Origin: Nocardia rhamnosiphila NBRC 108938
GTDB lineage: Bacteria; Actinomycetota; Actinomycetes; Mycobacteriales; Mycobacteriaceae
NCBI RefSeq assembly: GCF_000720425.1
Contig: NZ_JOAJ01000001.1
Location: forward strand, 1-64,000
DNA: 64,000 nt
Direction of reading: 5' to 3'
Below are positions 26,422-35,086 of the stretch, piece by piece (position 1 is the first letter of the stretch; the number at the start of each line of letters is the position of its first letter). Position numbers and translations under genes: made by a program. A model generated the notes under the pieces. It did not search any database. It was not told the DNA's origin and saw only the letters and a list, made by a program, of their open reading frames with translations.

Positions 26422-26835
26422 CTGTACAGGTCCTCTCTGTGTTGTCGGCGCGTTGCCGCGCGCGGGTCCGCGGTTCCTGCCGCGGGGCTCCGGAACACCG
26501 GAGCGGAAACACCGAGGGTGTATCCGCTGCGGGGCACCGGAACCCGCGCCGGGGTGCGAACCGATGGGTCGACCCCTTGTTGTCTTGCTACCGCGACCTG
26601 TGGGTCGCGTTCGCCGGCCGTTGTCGCCCGCCGACCGTTCGGGTCACCTGCGCGGGCCGTTGTCTGTGCCACGAATCGGGGATTCGTGCCGGTCCAGGCC
26701 GTGCGCCCTGTTCATGTCAACGTTCGTCAGGGTCTTTCCGTTCCCAAGCCTTGTAATTGTACGGGGTTCGGCGAAAGGGCCCCGCGCGGTGTGCGGTGTG
26801 TGCCGCTGCGAGAGTTCCTATTAGGGTGTCGGGTC
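26422..26835. other. 414-base divergent intergenic region, rbpA side
   Basis: No convincing gene: the open frames here lack ribosome binding sites and family character. The region must hold the rbpA promoter on the minus strand and that of the small zinc-finger-like gene on the plus strand. I looked for a SigR-type promoter (GGAAT-N18-GTT) before rbpA, known in Streptomyces, and did not find a clear one. A stretch of richer AT around 26745-26765 may belong to the plus-strand promoter. Confidence 0.4.
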
Positions 26836-27159
26836 ATGTCGCGCCGGTTGGAGTCGTGCCTGTGGTGTGGTCGGGAAATAGTGGATTCGGAAGCGGGGCG
26901 GCGGCGCCGCTACTGCCGCCAGTCCTGCCGCCAGCGCGCCTATGAGCATCGCAACAATGTGAAGGGCACTGGGATCCCCGCCGATTCGGTGGTGCTCAGT
27001 GCCGCCGAGGCCACCGCCCTGGCCGACCGGTGGTTCGCCGCGCGCTGCGCGGCCGAGGATGTGGCGACGGCGGTCGACGAGGGCGCCGACCGGGACGAGC
27101 TCGCGCGGCTCAGCGCGGTTCTGGTCGAACTCGCCCGGGATGCCGAAAGGTTGCGCTGA
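26836..27159 (+). CDS. Small zinc-finger-like actinobacterial protein
   Basis: 107-residue protein beginning MSRRLESCLWCGREI. Four cysteines are spaced as C-x2-C and C-x3-C (CLWC and YCRQSC) around a basic RRRRY stretch, then RQRAYEHR. This looks like a treble-clef or CGNR-like zinc site in a nucleic-acid-associated protein. The remainder is an acidic helical tail. Similar small proteins are encoded next to rbpA in mycobacteria. The last 50 bases overlap the 3' end of the convergent membrane protein gene. Function unknown. Confidence 0.75.
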   Translation: MSRRLESCLWCGREIVDSEAGRRRRYCRQSCRQRAYEHRNNVKGTGIPADSVVLSAAEATALADRWFAARCAAEDVATAVDEGADRDELARLSAVLVELARDAERLR

Positions 27160-28219
27160 CCTGCGTCGAATCGTGCTGTGCGCGCGGCGGCGAGATCGTC
27201 TCGCCGCCGACCGCCGGGGTGGACCCGACGCTGACCGCGGCGAGGAGCATGACCGCGACGCCGAGGCCGAGCAGCACGAGCAGCGTGGCGGTATCCGGGT
27301 GCAGCAGCGGTTGTCCGCGCATCGCCTGCCAGAAGGTGATCGCCTGCACACCGCCCCATCCCAGGATCACCACCCCGATCAACCTGCTGCGGGTCCGCGC
27401 CGGGCGGAGCCGGGGGTAGCGTTTCGCGCACCAGGCGAGGATCACCACCGCGGCCAGTACCACCTGGATGCCGTGCAATCCGACGAAATGGGGAATGCGC
27501 AGGTCACCGCCCAGGGTGCTCCAGTGGGTGATCGGCATACCCGGCACCGCGTCCGGTGCGCCGACGGCCTGCCGGGTTCCGGCGTCGACCACGGTGTGCC
27601 CGGCGGCCAATTCGACCAGCCGGCCGTCCGCGGTGCGGGTGAGCTGGGTCCCGGTGAAACCCATGAGGTATCCCAGTGCCATCGAGACCACACCCATCGC
27701 CAGCCCGCCGCGAATCGCCCACACTGTGGGCCGATCCGCGCCGGGACGTATCGAAACGATCACGGCGATCAGCAGATTCGCGAAAAAGAGACCCGGGACA
27801 CCCGAGGCGAAGATCATCTGCCCGATTTCGTTGACCGGGTCGGTTTCGGTGTTGAAATGGCTGAAGGTGCCCCGCGCGGCCTGGACCACGATGAAGCCGA
27901 CGTCCACGACCGCGGTGACGGAGAACACGACTCCCAGCCACCAGGTCACTCGGCTGCCGCGGTGGGGTAGCGACAGCAGCCAGGCCAGGGTCAGCGAGTA
28001 CAGCACGAACGCCAGCCCGAATTTGACCGGTTTGAGCCAGACCGATTCGCCGAGCAGGACGCGGTCGTCGACGACCATCGCGATCAGGCCGGTAAACACC
28101 AGACCGGCCATTGCCGCGGAACTGAGCAGCAAAGGCCGGTGCAGGCGTCCGATCACCCGACATGGATCGGAAGTCGTGGGGCGTCCGGGAGCCGGGACGC
28201 CGGGGAGCGGGAGGGACAT
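27110..28219 (-). CDS. Multi-pass membrane protein of unknown function
   Basis: 369-residue protein with about eight hydrophobic segments separated by short loops, for example LLLSSAAMAGLVFTGLIAMV, FGLAFVLYSLTLAWLLSL and ATLLVLLGLGVAVMLLAAV. A conserved-looking loop reads FSHFNTETDPVNEIGQ, and a histidine sits in HFVGLHGIQVVLA, which could bind a cofactor or ion. I do not recognise the family. The start is the first ATG, without an obvious ribosome binding site, so a shorter N-terminus is possible. Its 3' end overlaps the convergent zinc-finger-like gene by 50 bases. Confidence 0.75.
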   Translation of the reverse strand: MSLPLPGVPAPGRPTTSDPCRVIGRLHRPLLLSSAAMAGLVFTGLIAMVVDDRVLLGESVWLKPVKFGLAFVLYSLTLAWLLSLPHRGSRVTWWLGVVFSVTAVVDVGFIVVQAARGTFSHFNTETDPVNEIGQMIFASGVPGLFFANLLIAVIVSIRPGADRPTVWAIRGGLAMGVVSMALGYLMGFTGTQLTRTADGRLVELAAGHTVVDAGTRQAVGAPDAVPGMPITHWSTLGGDLRIPHFVGLHGIQVVLAAVVILAWCAKRYPRLRPARTRSRLIGVVILGWGGVQAITFWQAMRGQPLLHPDTATLLVLLGLGVAVMLLAAVSVGSTPAVGGETISPPRAQHDSTQVSATFRHPGRVRPEPR

Positions 28220-28325
28220 GAACCGACGGTAGGAACGGGGGTCCGGCCGCCGCGTCCCACTACGGGACTGTGTGCGGCCGGTACCCCGGTATGCCGGGGG
28301 CCGTCGGCTCGGCCGAGGGTAAGGG

Positions 28326-29039
28326 TCAGCCGGGGTTGTTCAGGACGAGACCGCGACCGGCGAGGTAGGGCAGCGGGTCGACCGGGCCGATACCGGGCTG
28401 GTGGACCTCGTAGTGCAGGTGCGGTCCGGTGGACTGGCCGCGGCTGCCGACGGTGGCGATCACGTCACCGGCCTGTACCTGCTGGCCGACCGAGACGAGA
28501 ATATCCTGCATATGGCCGTAGACGCCGACGCTGCCGTCGTCCTGCTGGACGCGGACCCACAGGCCGAAGCCGGTGGCCGGGCCGGCCTCGATCACGACAC
28601 CGTCGGTGACCGAGCGGATGGGTGAACCCATGTTCGCGGCGAAGTCGATGCCGTTGTGGTTGGTGCCCCAGCGTGCGCCGAAGCCCGAGGACACGACGCC
28701 GTCGGCCGGTTGTACCGTGGTTTGGCGCGGCGGCTCGAAGAACGGGAAGGACACCGGGGCGGGCTGATTGTCGCCGGCGGCCTGATGCGGGGCCCACGCG
28801 GCGGGGTCGTGCGAGATCGCGGGCCGCTCGGCGGGCGCGCGGTCGGCGGGGTCGGCCGGCGCCTCCGAGACGGCGGCCACCGGGGTGATCTGTTCGTTAT
28901 CGGAATCGGCTCCCGCGGCGAAGAGCGCGAAACCGGCGCAGAGGGCTGTCGAGGTGGCGACAACCTGTGTCGTGATGGGGCGACGGCCGATCGACGACAC
29001 CGTGAGCTTACGGAAAGGTAACGGAAGGGTCACGGGCAT
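28326..29039 (-). CDS. Secreted or membrane-anchored M23 (LytM) metallopeptidase
   Basis: 237-residue cell-wall endopeptidase. One N-terminal hydrophobic segment (VVATSTALCAGFALFAAGA) acts as signal or anchor, followed by a Pro/Ala-rich linker to about residue 105. The LytM domain carries both zinc motifs, HNGID (H-x3-D) and HLHYE (H-x-H), and is the last domain. It probably cuts peptidoglycan stem-peptide cross-links. No ydaO riboswitch, common before such genes in actinomycetes, fits in the 147-base gap to the divergent ArsR gene. Confidence 0.9.
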   Translation of the reverse strand: MPVTLPLPFRKLTVSSIGRRPITTQVVATSTALCAGFALFAAGADSDNEQITPVAAVSEAPADPADRAPAERPAISHDPAAWAPHQAAGDNQPAPVSFPFFEPPRQTTVQPADGVVSSGFGARWGTNHNGIDFAANMGSPIRSVTDGVVIEAGPATGFGLWVRVQQDDGSVGVYGHMQDILVSVGQQVQAGDVIATVGSRGQSTGPHLHYEVHQPGIGPVDPLPYLAGRGLVLNNPG

Positions 29040-29186
29040 GGTTACAAGCTAGGGGACCGACACGCCGAGTCAGCAATTGTGTGGCAACAGTCACGAGATC
29101 ATATATTCCCAGGTCGCGTATTACCGTCCGATAACGGAACCGGAAATATCGCCCGCCGAGCTGCGCAAGTGAGACATTGATCTAGT

Positions 29187-29546
29187 TTGACCGAAGTGTG
29201 CCAGAAGATCGACACTGTTTCAGTGGTCGCTAACAGAGTTGCGCCGCTGGTCGCCCTGGCAGACCCCACCAGGCGCGCGATATTCGAGGCGTTGCCCGCC
29301 GGGCCGCGCTCGGTGGGCGAACTCGCCGCCCAGGTCGGGATCACCAGCTCGGCGGTATCGCAGCATCTGCGGGTACTGCGGGATGCGCGGCTGGTGATGA
29401 TGCGGCCGATGGGCAACCGCCGCCTCTACTCCCTGGACCCCCGCGGTCTCAGCGATGCCCGCGACTACCTCGACCAGTTCTGGCAGAGCGCCCTGGCCGC
29501 CTACGCCGCCGCGCTCAGCGAGGCCGCGAACCGGGACGACCGGTAG
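29187..29546 (+). CDS. ArsR family winged-helix regulator
   Basis: 119-residue regulator with the ArsR core ALADPTRRAIFEALPAGPRSVGELA and recognition helix SSAVSQHLRVLRDARLV. No metal-binding cysteine pair is present in the recognition helix (ELAAQVGITS), so it is not a classical metal sensor of the ELCVCDL type. The start is uncertain: TTG at 29187, GTG at 29196 or GTG at 29223 all keep the domain intact. It is divergent from the M23 peptidase gene and ends ten bases before a convergent glycosyltransferase. Targets unknown. Confidence 0.85.
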   Translation: MTEVCQKIDTVSVVANRVAPLVALADPTRRAIFEALPAGPRSVGELAAQVGITSSAVSQHLRVLRDARLVMMRPMGNRRLYSLDPRGLSDARDYLDQFWQSALAAYAAALSEAANRDDR

Positions 29547-29556
29547 CGCCGACCCC

Positions 29557-30537
29557 TCAGCCGACCCGGCGGTACGCCGTGCTGCCGGTCACGCCCGCTT
29601 CGCCGCGGCGTTTGCTCAGCTGTCGGTCGAGAGCCGCGATCACCTCGGTCGAGCCGATCTGTAGCAGGCCGGGATCGGTGGTGGTGGCATGACGGTCGCC
29701 GACGCGCCCGGCCCACAGCACCTCGTGCCGGGTCAGCAGGTGCCGCGGCGGCCCGCCCTGATCCGGGGCCGTGGGACCGAACAGTTGCACGGTGCGGGTG
29801 CCGAAGGCGGTGGCGAGATGGGCGACGCCGGTGTCACCGCACAGGACCACGGAGGCCTCGGCCACCGTCGCCGACAATTCGATCAGGTTCTGAATACCGG
29901 CCAGCACCCGCTGGCCGGACAGTCCGGCCCGGGCCGCGATCCCCAGCGCGTTCTCCCGGTCGCTCTCGTCACCGGTCAGCACGACCTCGTGGCCGAGTAC
30001 CAGCAGATGCCTGATCACCGCCGCGAATCGGTCCGCGGGCCAGCGCCGGGCGGCCGCGCTCGCGCCGATATGAACGACCACGCTGTCGCGGTGACTGGTG
30101 GTGGCCACAGGCGGCACCAGGCCCAGATTGCGCCGATCCGCACCGATCCCGTCGAATTCGAGCAGATGACACCAGCGGTCGATCGGATGATGGGCGGGCT
30201 GCCAATCGGGCGCCGGGATCTCCGGGAACGCCGGATCCCGGTACGTGAGGATACGTTCGGCCCCGGTCTTGCCGAGCTGCACGATCGGGGCGGCACCGGC
30301 GCCGTGCAGGTTCACCGCCAGTTTCGGCGGCGGCCCGTCCCAGCGCAGGCCCTGCGGATCGGCGATGGGCACGAACTCGTCCACGCAGGCGATCACATCC
30401 ACGATGGGACGCAGGCGGTGCGGCGCGGCCAGCACGAGATGATCGGTGCGGCGGGCCCGGCGCAGTGCACGTAATGCCGGAACAGCGGTGAGTAGATCAC
30501 CGAGACCGCGTGCCTGAAGCACGAGAACTACCGACAC
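29557..30537 (-). CDS. Glycosyltransferase family 9 (heptosyltransferase-like)
   Basis: 326-residue GT-B transferase. The N-terminus VLVLQARGLGDLLTAVPALR and the C-terminal nucleotide-sugar site SVVLCGDTGVAHLATAFGT followed by QLFGPTAP are GT9 hallmarks. It is clearly paralogous to the GT9 at 58763 (shared LAVNLHG, GLGDLLTAVPALRALR, DRWCHLLEFDGI vs DRWCRLLEYAGI) although the two genes lie 28 kb apart. It probably adds heptose or a related sugar to an envelope glycan. The start is a GTG at 30537. No operon partner is next to it. Confidence 0.87.
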   Translation of the reverse strand: MSVVLVLQARGLGDLLTAVPALRALRRARRTDHLVLAAPHRLRPIVDVIACVDEFVPIADPQGLRWDGPPPKLAVNLHGAGAAPIVQLGKTGAERILTYRDPAFPEIPAPDWQPAHHPIDRWCHLLEFDGIGADRRNLGLVPPVATTSHRDSVVVHIGASAAARRWPADRFAAVIRHLLVLGHEVVLTGDESDRENALGIAARAGLSGQRVLAGIQNLIELSATVAEASVVLCGDTGVAHLATAFGTRTVQLFGPTAPDQGGPPRHLLTRHEVLWAGRVGDRHATTTDPGLLQIGSTEVIAALDRQLSKRRGEAGVTGSTAYRRVG

Positions 30538-30724
30538 CCGACTCTCCTAGCCACCTGTTGCCCGTTGTGCCGCCCCCTCCCGAACCGTCCTGGCGAGGAA
30601 CGGACCACGACGAGAGCATTTCCTTGGATGACTACCACCTGGTACCCGGCGGCAAACGTGGGCCGGTGGCGGCCTGGATCACACGCTGTGCGTTCGCCCG
30701 GCGTGGCCGTACCGTCCGTCACCT

Positions 30725-30880
30725 GCCGGGACGGGTATCGCGCGGGCGAGACGATGGTCACCCGCGGGGCGCTTGGGTAATGTGACCGATGTTCGTAGGG
30801 AAGTCCGGTGCGAATCCGGCGCTGTCCCGCAACTGTGTGGCTCGCGTGCGGGCCGCAGCCAGATACCTGCGGATGAACCA
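30725..30880 (+). ncRNA. Cobalamin riboswitch
   Basis: The conserved core is unmistakable: GGGAAGTCCGGTGCGAATCC at 30798-30817, then GTCCCGCAACTGT (30824-30836), and the B12 box GCCGCAGCCAGATACCTGC (30852-30870). The GGTAT at about 30734 can pair with ATACC of the B12 box to form P1. When adenosylcobalamin binds, expression of the downstream genes falls. It controls the importer operon starting at 30993. Exact ends are estimates. Confidence 0.95.
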
Positions 30881-30955
30881 GAAACGGTCATGATCACGTG
30901 GGTATGGTCGATGCGCCGAACGAGCCGCTCGAGCGCGGTCCGTTTCGCATGTCTT

Positions 30956-30986
30956 CGTCGCGTGACCCTGCCTGACGCGACGGGAG
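30956..30986 (+). promoter_or_regulatory. Hairpin next to the ribosome binding site (possible riboswitch expression platform)
   Basis: CGTCGCGT (30956-30963) pairs with ACGCGACG (30975-30982), and the ribosome binding site GGGAG (30982-30986) follows at once, six bases before the ATG. A ligand-dependent shift of this hairpin could hide or free the site, the usual translational mode of actinobacterial B12 riboswitches. The pairing is seen; the mechanism is inferred. Confidence 0.55.
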
Positions 30987-30992
30987 TCGGAT

Positions 30993-32519
30993 ATGCGTTG
31001 TGCACCACCGGAGTCGAGCCGCCGATCGTTTCTGGTCGGCAGTGTGCTGGCCGCGGGAGCGCTGGCCCTCGGCTGCGGCCGCGGCTCCTCCGAAGGTACC
31101 GATACATTCACCGCCGCCTTCCAGGGCTCCGGCGCGGGGGAGGGGATCGACCCCGGGGTGAACACCCTCTTCATCGACGAAGCCCGGATGAAGGCCGTCT
31201 ACGACGGCCTGTTCGAGGTGGACGGTTCGATGACACCGATCCCGCGGCTGGCGGAATCGGCCGAACCGAATGCCGACGGCACCCGGTGGCGGATCGCGCT
31301 GCGGGACGCGGCCTGGCACGACGGGAAGAAGTTCACCGCACGCGATGTGCTGTACACCTTCTCCCGGGTGCTCGGGCCCGCGCCGCAGCGCCCGTTCATC
31401 GCCGCGTCCTCGCTGGACCAGGTGGACCTGGCCGGCAGTCGCGCGATCGATGACCGCACCGTCGAGATCGTGCTGAAGCGGCCGTCGTTCGAGTTCCTCA
31501 TCGCACTGTCGGTGTACGGCACCAAGATCGTGCAGGACGGCGCCGCCGATTTCACCCGCCCGGTGGGCACCGGGCCCTTCGTCTTCGAATCCTTCGAGGC
31601 CGGCCGGCAGTTCACCGCGCACCGTAACGAGAACTACTGGGACGGCGCGCCCGCCATCGGACAGTTGCGGATCATGAGCGCGGAGGCGGACGCTCGGGTG
31701 AACGCGGTGCGCGGCGGCGAGATCGACTATGCCGACAACCTCACGCCCTCGGCCGCGCGGACGCTGGCGGGGCACCCCGGCGTCACGCTGGTGTCCACCC
31801 CCGGGAGCGGAATCCATTTCTTCGCCATGAAGACCGACCGGCCGCCGTTCGACAACCCGGATGTCCGGCGCGCCGTCATGCGGATGGTCGACCGGGCGGA
31901 ACTGGTGAAGGTGGCGTTCGAAGGCCAGGGGGAGGTCGGCAACGATGTTTTCGGTAAGGGCTACCAGTACTACGCCGATCTGCCGCAGCACGAGTACGAC
32001 CCCGACGAGGCCGGCCGGCTGCTGCGCCGGGCCGGGGTGCGCGAGCTGAGTTTCGATCTGTTCACCGCCCCGGTCGCCTACGGGTTCGTCGAAGCCGCCC
32101 GGCTGTTCGCCGAGCAGGCCGCCGAATGCGGAGTCCGGGTGAACGTGGTGCTGGGTTCCAAGGACAGCTACTACACCGACGCGCTGCGGACCGGACATCT
32201 CACGATGGGGCAGTCGGGGCCGCTGCCGATCCCCAACCATTTCGCCTCGCGGCTGCTCGGCACATCCCCGCAGAACCGCACCAAATGGTCCGATCCACAG
32301 TTCGATGCGCTGTACACGACGGCGCAGGCCACCCCGGATCCGGACCGCCGGGCGGCGCTCTACCGCGGCATGCACGAAATACTGCACGATCGAGGGGGCT
32401 TCGTGTTCTTCGGCACCACACACTGGAACAGCGCCGCCGGTGACCGGTTCCGGCAGCTCCCGGCCGCCGTACCCAATTCGCACGATTGGGCGCGCTTCGA
32501 CGCGGTGTCGGCCCGATGA
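30993..32519 (+). CDS. Dpp/Nik-type ABC substrate-binding lipoprotein
   Basis: 508-residue family-5 binding protein. The N-terminus combines a twin-arginine motif (SRRSFL) with a hydrophobic stretch and a cysteine in ALGCG, so it is probably exported folded by Tat and lipid-anchored; the lipobox is not perfect. The mature part has family-5 features, including WRIALRDAAWHDGKKFTARD, PVGTGPFVFE and NPDVRRAVMRMVDR. Such proteins bind oligopeptides, nickel or metal-chelate complexes. Control by a cobalamin riboswitch points to cobalt, a cobalt chelate or a B12-related ligand. It is the first gene of a five-gene operon; its stop overlaps the methyltransferase start (ATGA). Confidence 0.92.
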   Translation: MRCAPPESSRRSFLVGSVLAAGALALGCGRGSSEGTDTFTAAFQGSGAGEGIDPGVNTLFIDEARMKAVYDGLFEVDGSMTPIPRLAESAEPNADGTRWRIALRDAAWHDGKKFTARDVLYTFSRVLGPAPQRPFIAASSLDQVDLAGSRAIDDRTVEIVLKRPSFEFLIALSVYGTKIVQDGAADFTRPVGTGPFVFESFEAGRQFTAHRNENYWDGAPAIGQLRIMSAEADARVNAVRGGEIDYADNLTPSAARTLAGHPGVTLVSTPGSGIHFFAMKTDRPPFDNPDVRRAVMRMVDRAELVKVAFEGQGEVGNDVFGKGYQYYADLPQHEYDPDEAGRLLRRAGVRELSFDLFTAPVAYGFVEAARLFAEQAAECGVRVNVVLGSKDSYYTDALRTGHLTMGQSGPLPIPNHFASRLLGTSPQNRTKWSDPQFDALYTTAQATPDPDRRAALYRGMHEILHDRGGFVFFGTTHWNSAAGDRFRQLPAAVPNSHDWARFDAVSAR

Positions 32520-33283
32520 CCGCCGCGCGACTCGATCCGGAGCGGGCACGGTACTGGGTCCAACGCTGGGATCGCCAGCAGGAGTACTACATGCCCGACC
32601 GGGAGGCCCGGTTCGAGGTGATCGGTGATGTGCTGACCGAACTGCTGGTCCGGCCGGATCCCCTGATCGTCGATCTGGGCGTCGGCCCGGGAACCCTGGC
32701 GGACCGGTTGCTCGCCCGCATCCCCGGCGCTACCGTCGTCGGTGTCGACGCCGACCCGCTGCTGCTGGCGCTGGCCGACACCGTCCACGGCTCCTCGCGG
32801 TTCCGCACCGTATCCGCCGATCTGCGTGAGCCCGGCTGGCTCGCCGCGCTGGACCTCGGGCGCGCTCCCGACGCGTTCGTGAGCACCACGGCACTGCACT
32901 GGATGAACCGGGCGCCGCTGCGCGCGCTGATCGAGACCTGCGCGCGGGCGCTCCCGGCGGGCGGAGTCTTCGTCGACGGTGACCATCTGTACGAGGGGCC
33001 GGACGGTCCGCGACTGGACGATCTGGGCCGGGCGCTGACCGCCCGGCGGGCCGAGCGGGTGGGTTCGGCCGCGGGGGAGAACTGGGCGGCGTGGTGGGCG
33101 GCCGTGGGAGCGGCCGACGAACTCGCCGAGCTGGTGCGCCTGCGCGACGGCGGATTCGAGCACACGGTCACCGATCGTCCCACCGCCGGCGACTACATCG
33201 CTTTTCTGCGCGCCGCCGGATTCGCCGAGGCCGGGACGGTCTGGCAGTACGGCGACGACCGCGTCCTGGTCGGGATCCGGTAG
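32516..33283 (+). CDS. Class I SAM-dependent methyltransferase inside the importer operon
   Basis: 255-residue Rossmann-fold methyltransferase. Motif I is IVDLGVGPGTLADRL (about residues 59-73), followed by VVGVDADPLLLALA (acidic residue binding the SAM ribose) and, later, STTALHWMNRAPL. The N-terminus, WVQRWDRQQEYYMP, is a substrate-side cap. The ATG overlaps the stop of the binding-protein gene, and permease B begins seven bases after its stop, so it is an integral operon member. The methyl acceptor is unknown: a metallophore, a corrinoid precursor or an imported chelator are options. It is not a precorrin methylase by sequence. Confidence 0.88.
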   Translation: MTAARLDPERARYWVQRWDRQQEYYMPDREARFEVIGDVLTELLVRPDPLIVDLGVGPGTLADRLLARIPGATVVGVDADPLLLALADTVHGSSRFRTVSADLREPGWLAALDLGRAPDAFVSTTALHWMNRAPLRALIETCARALPAGGVFVDGDHLYEGPDGPRLDDLGRALTARRAERVGSAAGENWAAWWAAVGAADELAELVRLRDGGFEHTVTDRPTAGDYIAFLRAAGFAEAGTVWQYGDDRVLVGIR

Positions 33284-33290
33284 CGGCCCG

Positions 33291-34265
33291 ATGGCCGGGA
33301 ATTCACGGCCGTTGCCGCGCCTGCTGCTGCGCCGGGCCGGGTTGGGCGCCGGGCAGTTGCTGGTGCTGCTGGTCCTGGTGTTCGTACTGTCGCTGCTGCT
33401 GCCGGGCGATGCCGCCGATATCCAGAACAACACCATCCTGAGCGAGGCGCAGCAGCAAACCGCCCGGCAGCTGCTCGGTCTCGATGTCGCACCGGTCACC
33501 CGGTTCCTCGACTGGCTCGGCGCCGCGGTGCGCGGGGATTTCGGCACCTCCTATGCCAGTGGCGCACCGGTCGGCACCGTGATCGCGGGCCCGTTCCTGG
33601 TCACCGCGCTGCTCGCCGGGTCGGCGTTGGTCCTGCTGGTGCCCCTCGCGGTGACCGCGGGTTTCGCGGCGGGAACGCGTCCCGGTTCGGCGCGCGACCG
33701 CGTGATCACCGCGATCAGTATCGGATTCGATTCGATTCCCGATTTCGTCCTCGCGGTCCTGCTGGTGACCTTCCTGTCGATCCGACTCGATCTGCTGCCC
33801 GCGACCTTCCTCGGCGTCGATCCGGCCGCGCTGGCGGCCCGGCCCGAATATCTGGTGCTGCCGCTGGTCGTCACCGTGGCCCGGGTGGCGGCCCCGCTGG
33901 TGCGGTTGGTGCGGGCGGGCGTCATCGATGTACTGGACCGGCCGTATATCGCCGCGGCCCGCCGCCTGGGAGTGGGACGGGTATCGCTGCTGGCCCGGCA
34001 TATCGCACCCAACGCCCTCGCCCCGGCGATGCAGGAATTCGGCCGCACCGGCGACGGGCTGCTGTCGGGAGTGCTGATCGTCGAAGCGGTTTTCGCGGTG
34101 CCGGGTATCGCGTCGGAACTGATCGGAGCCATCGGCAACCGGGACGATCCGGTGATCCTGGCGATCGTCGCGGTCACCGGCACCCTCGCGGTGGTGGTCA
34201 ACACACTGATCGATATGGCGGGGTACCGGATGAACCCGCAGAGGGCGGCGGAGCAGCGCGGATGA
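33291..34265 (+). CDS. ABC importer permease, DppB-like
   Basis: 324-residue inner membrane permease with six hydrophobic segments. The binding-protein-dependent transport signature YIAAARRLGVGRVSLLARHIAPNA (the EAA loop contacting the ATPase) is at about residues 224-247. An N-terminal helix plus the long periplasmic loop containing LLGLDVAPVTRFLDWL is typical of DppB/NikB. The next gene starts within its stop codon (ATGA). Confidence 0.92.
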   Translation: MAGNSRPLPRLLLRRAGLGAGQLLVLLVLVFVLSLLLPGDAADIQNNTILSEAQQQTARQLLGLDVAPVTRFLDWLGAAVRGDFGTSYASGAPVGTVIAGPFLVTALLAGSALVLLVPLAVTAGFAAGTRPGSARDRVITAISIGFDSIPDFVLAVLLVTFLSIRLDLLPATFLGVDPAALAARPEYLVLPLVVTVARVAAPLVRLVRAGVIDVLDRPYIAAARRLGVGRVSLLARHIAPNALAPAMQEFGRTGDGLLSGVLIVEAVFAVPGIASELIGAIGNRDDPVILAIVAVTGTLAVVVNTLIDMAGYRMNPQRAAEQRG

Positions 34266-35086
34266 GTATGCGGCGGTGGTTGTACTCGGCGCTGATCGCG
34301 GTACCGCTGGTCTTCGTGATCGCCGGTCCGGTGCTCGCCCGCGCCGCGCCGGCCGAACGCGCGACACCGTTCGGCCCGTCCGAATGGTCGCCGCTGGGCA
34401 CCGACCGGCTCGGGCGGGATGTCCTGGCGGCCGCGCTCACCGGCGGTCAGACCTTTCTCCTGACCGGACTGCTGACCGTGCTCGGGGCATATCTGGTGGG
34501 GTTCCTGATCGGGATGGCCGCGGCGGCCGCGCCGCGGGTCTGGCTCGACGATCTGCTGATGCGCCCGATCGATGTGCTGCTGTGTATTCCGTCGCTGCTG
34601 ATCATCATGGTGGCGGCGCTGCGCGGCCGCGGTTCGGCGGTGGTGATCGCCTGCGCGATCGGGCTGGCGCTGGTGGCGCCGATCGCGCGGTTCGTCCGGG
34701 CGGCGGCGGCCGGTGTGGTGCACGGGCCGGTGATGGACACGCTGCGCATGCAGGGGCAGAGCCGGTCGTTCCGGTACGGGAGTTATGCGGCGCGGGAGAT
34801 CTCACGGCCGCTCGCGGCCGATTTCGGGGTCCGCTTCACCGCGGCCGTCTATTTCCTCGCGTCCGCCAATTTCCTCGGACTCGGATTCGACACCACCTCC
34901 ACCGATTGGGCGGTGTCGGTGGCGGCGAACAAGGACGCGCTGCTGATCGCGCCGTGGTCGGTGGTCCTGCCCGGTGCGTTGATCGTGCTGCTGGTGGTCG
35001 GCACCAATCTCCTGGTGGACGATCTGCTCGCCGATCCGCGTGCCGTCGCGGCGAAAGGTCTACGCCGGGCGGGTGGCCATGGCTGA
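34262..35086 (+). CDS. ABC importer permease, DppC-like
   Basis: 274-residue permease of the DppC/NikC type. The N-terminal region has PLGTDRLGRDVLAA, a landmark of this subfamily, and the EAA loop is MDTLRMQGQSRSFRYGSYA. Six hydrophobic segments are seen. It overlaps permease B by four bases and the ATPase gene by eight, so all are made together. It should form the heterodimeric channel with the preceding gene product. Confidence 0.92.
   Translation: MSMRRWLYSALIAVPLVFVIAGPVLARAAPAERATPFGPSEWSPLGTDRLGRDVLAAALTGGQTFLLTGLLTVLGAYLVGFLIGMAAAAAPRVWLDDLLMRPIDVLLCIPSLLIIMVAALRGRGSAVVIACAIGLALVAPIARFVRAAAAGVVHGPVMDTLRMQGQSRSFRYGSYAAREISRPLAADFGVRFTAAVYFLASANFLGLGFDTTSTDWAVSVAANKDALLIAPWSVVLPGALIVLLVVGTNLLVDDLLADPRAVAAKGLRRAGGHG

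Noticed and set aside
26422..26500. SigR-type promoter upstream of rbpA
   Set aside because: A GGAAC on the minus strand has no GTT at the required spacing.
26439..26824. Overlapping plus-strand frames of 105 and 123 codons upstream of the zinc-finger-like gene
   Set aside because: They overlap each other in different frames, lack ribosome binding sites and show no sensible composition.
29040..29186. ydaO (c-di-AMP) riboswitch before the M23 peptidase gene
   Set aside because: Such elements are common before actinobacterial wall hydrolases, but the gap is too short and the conserved core is absent.
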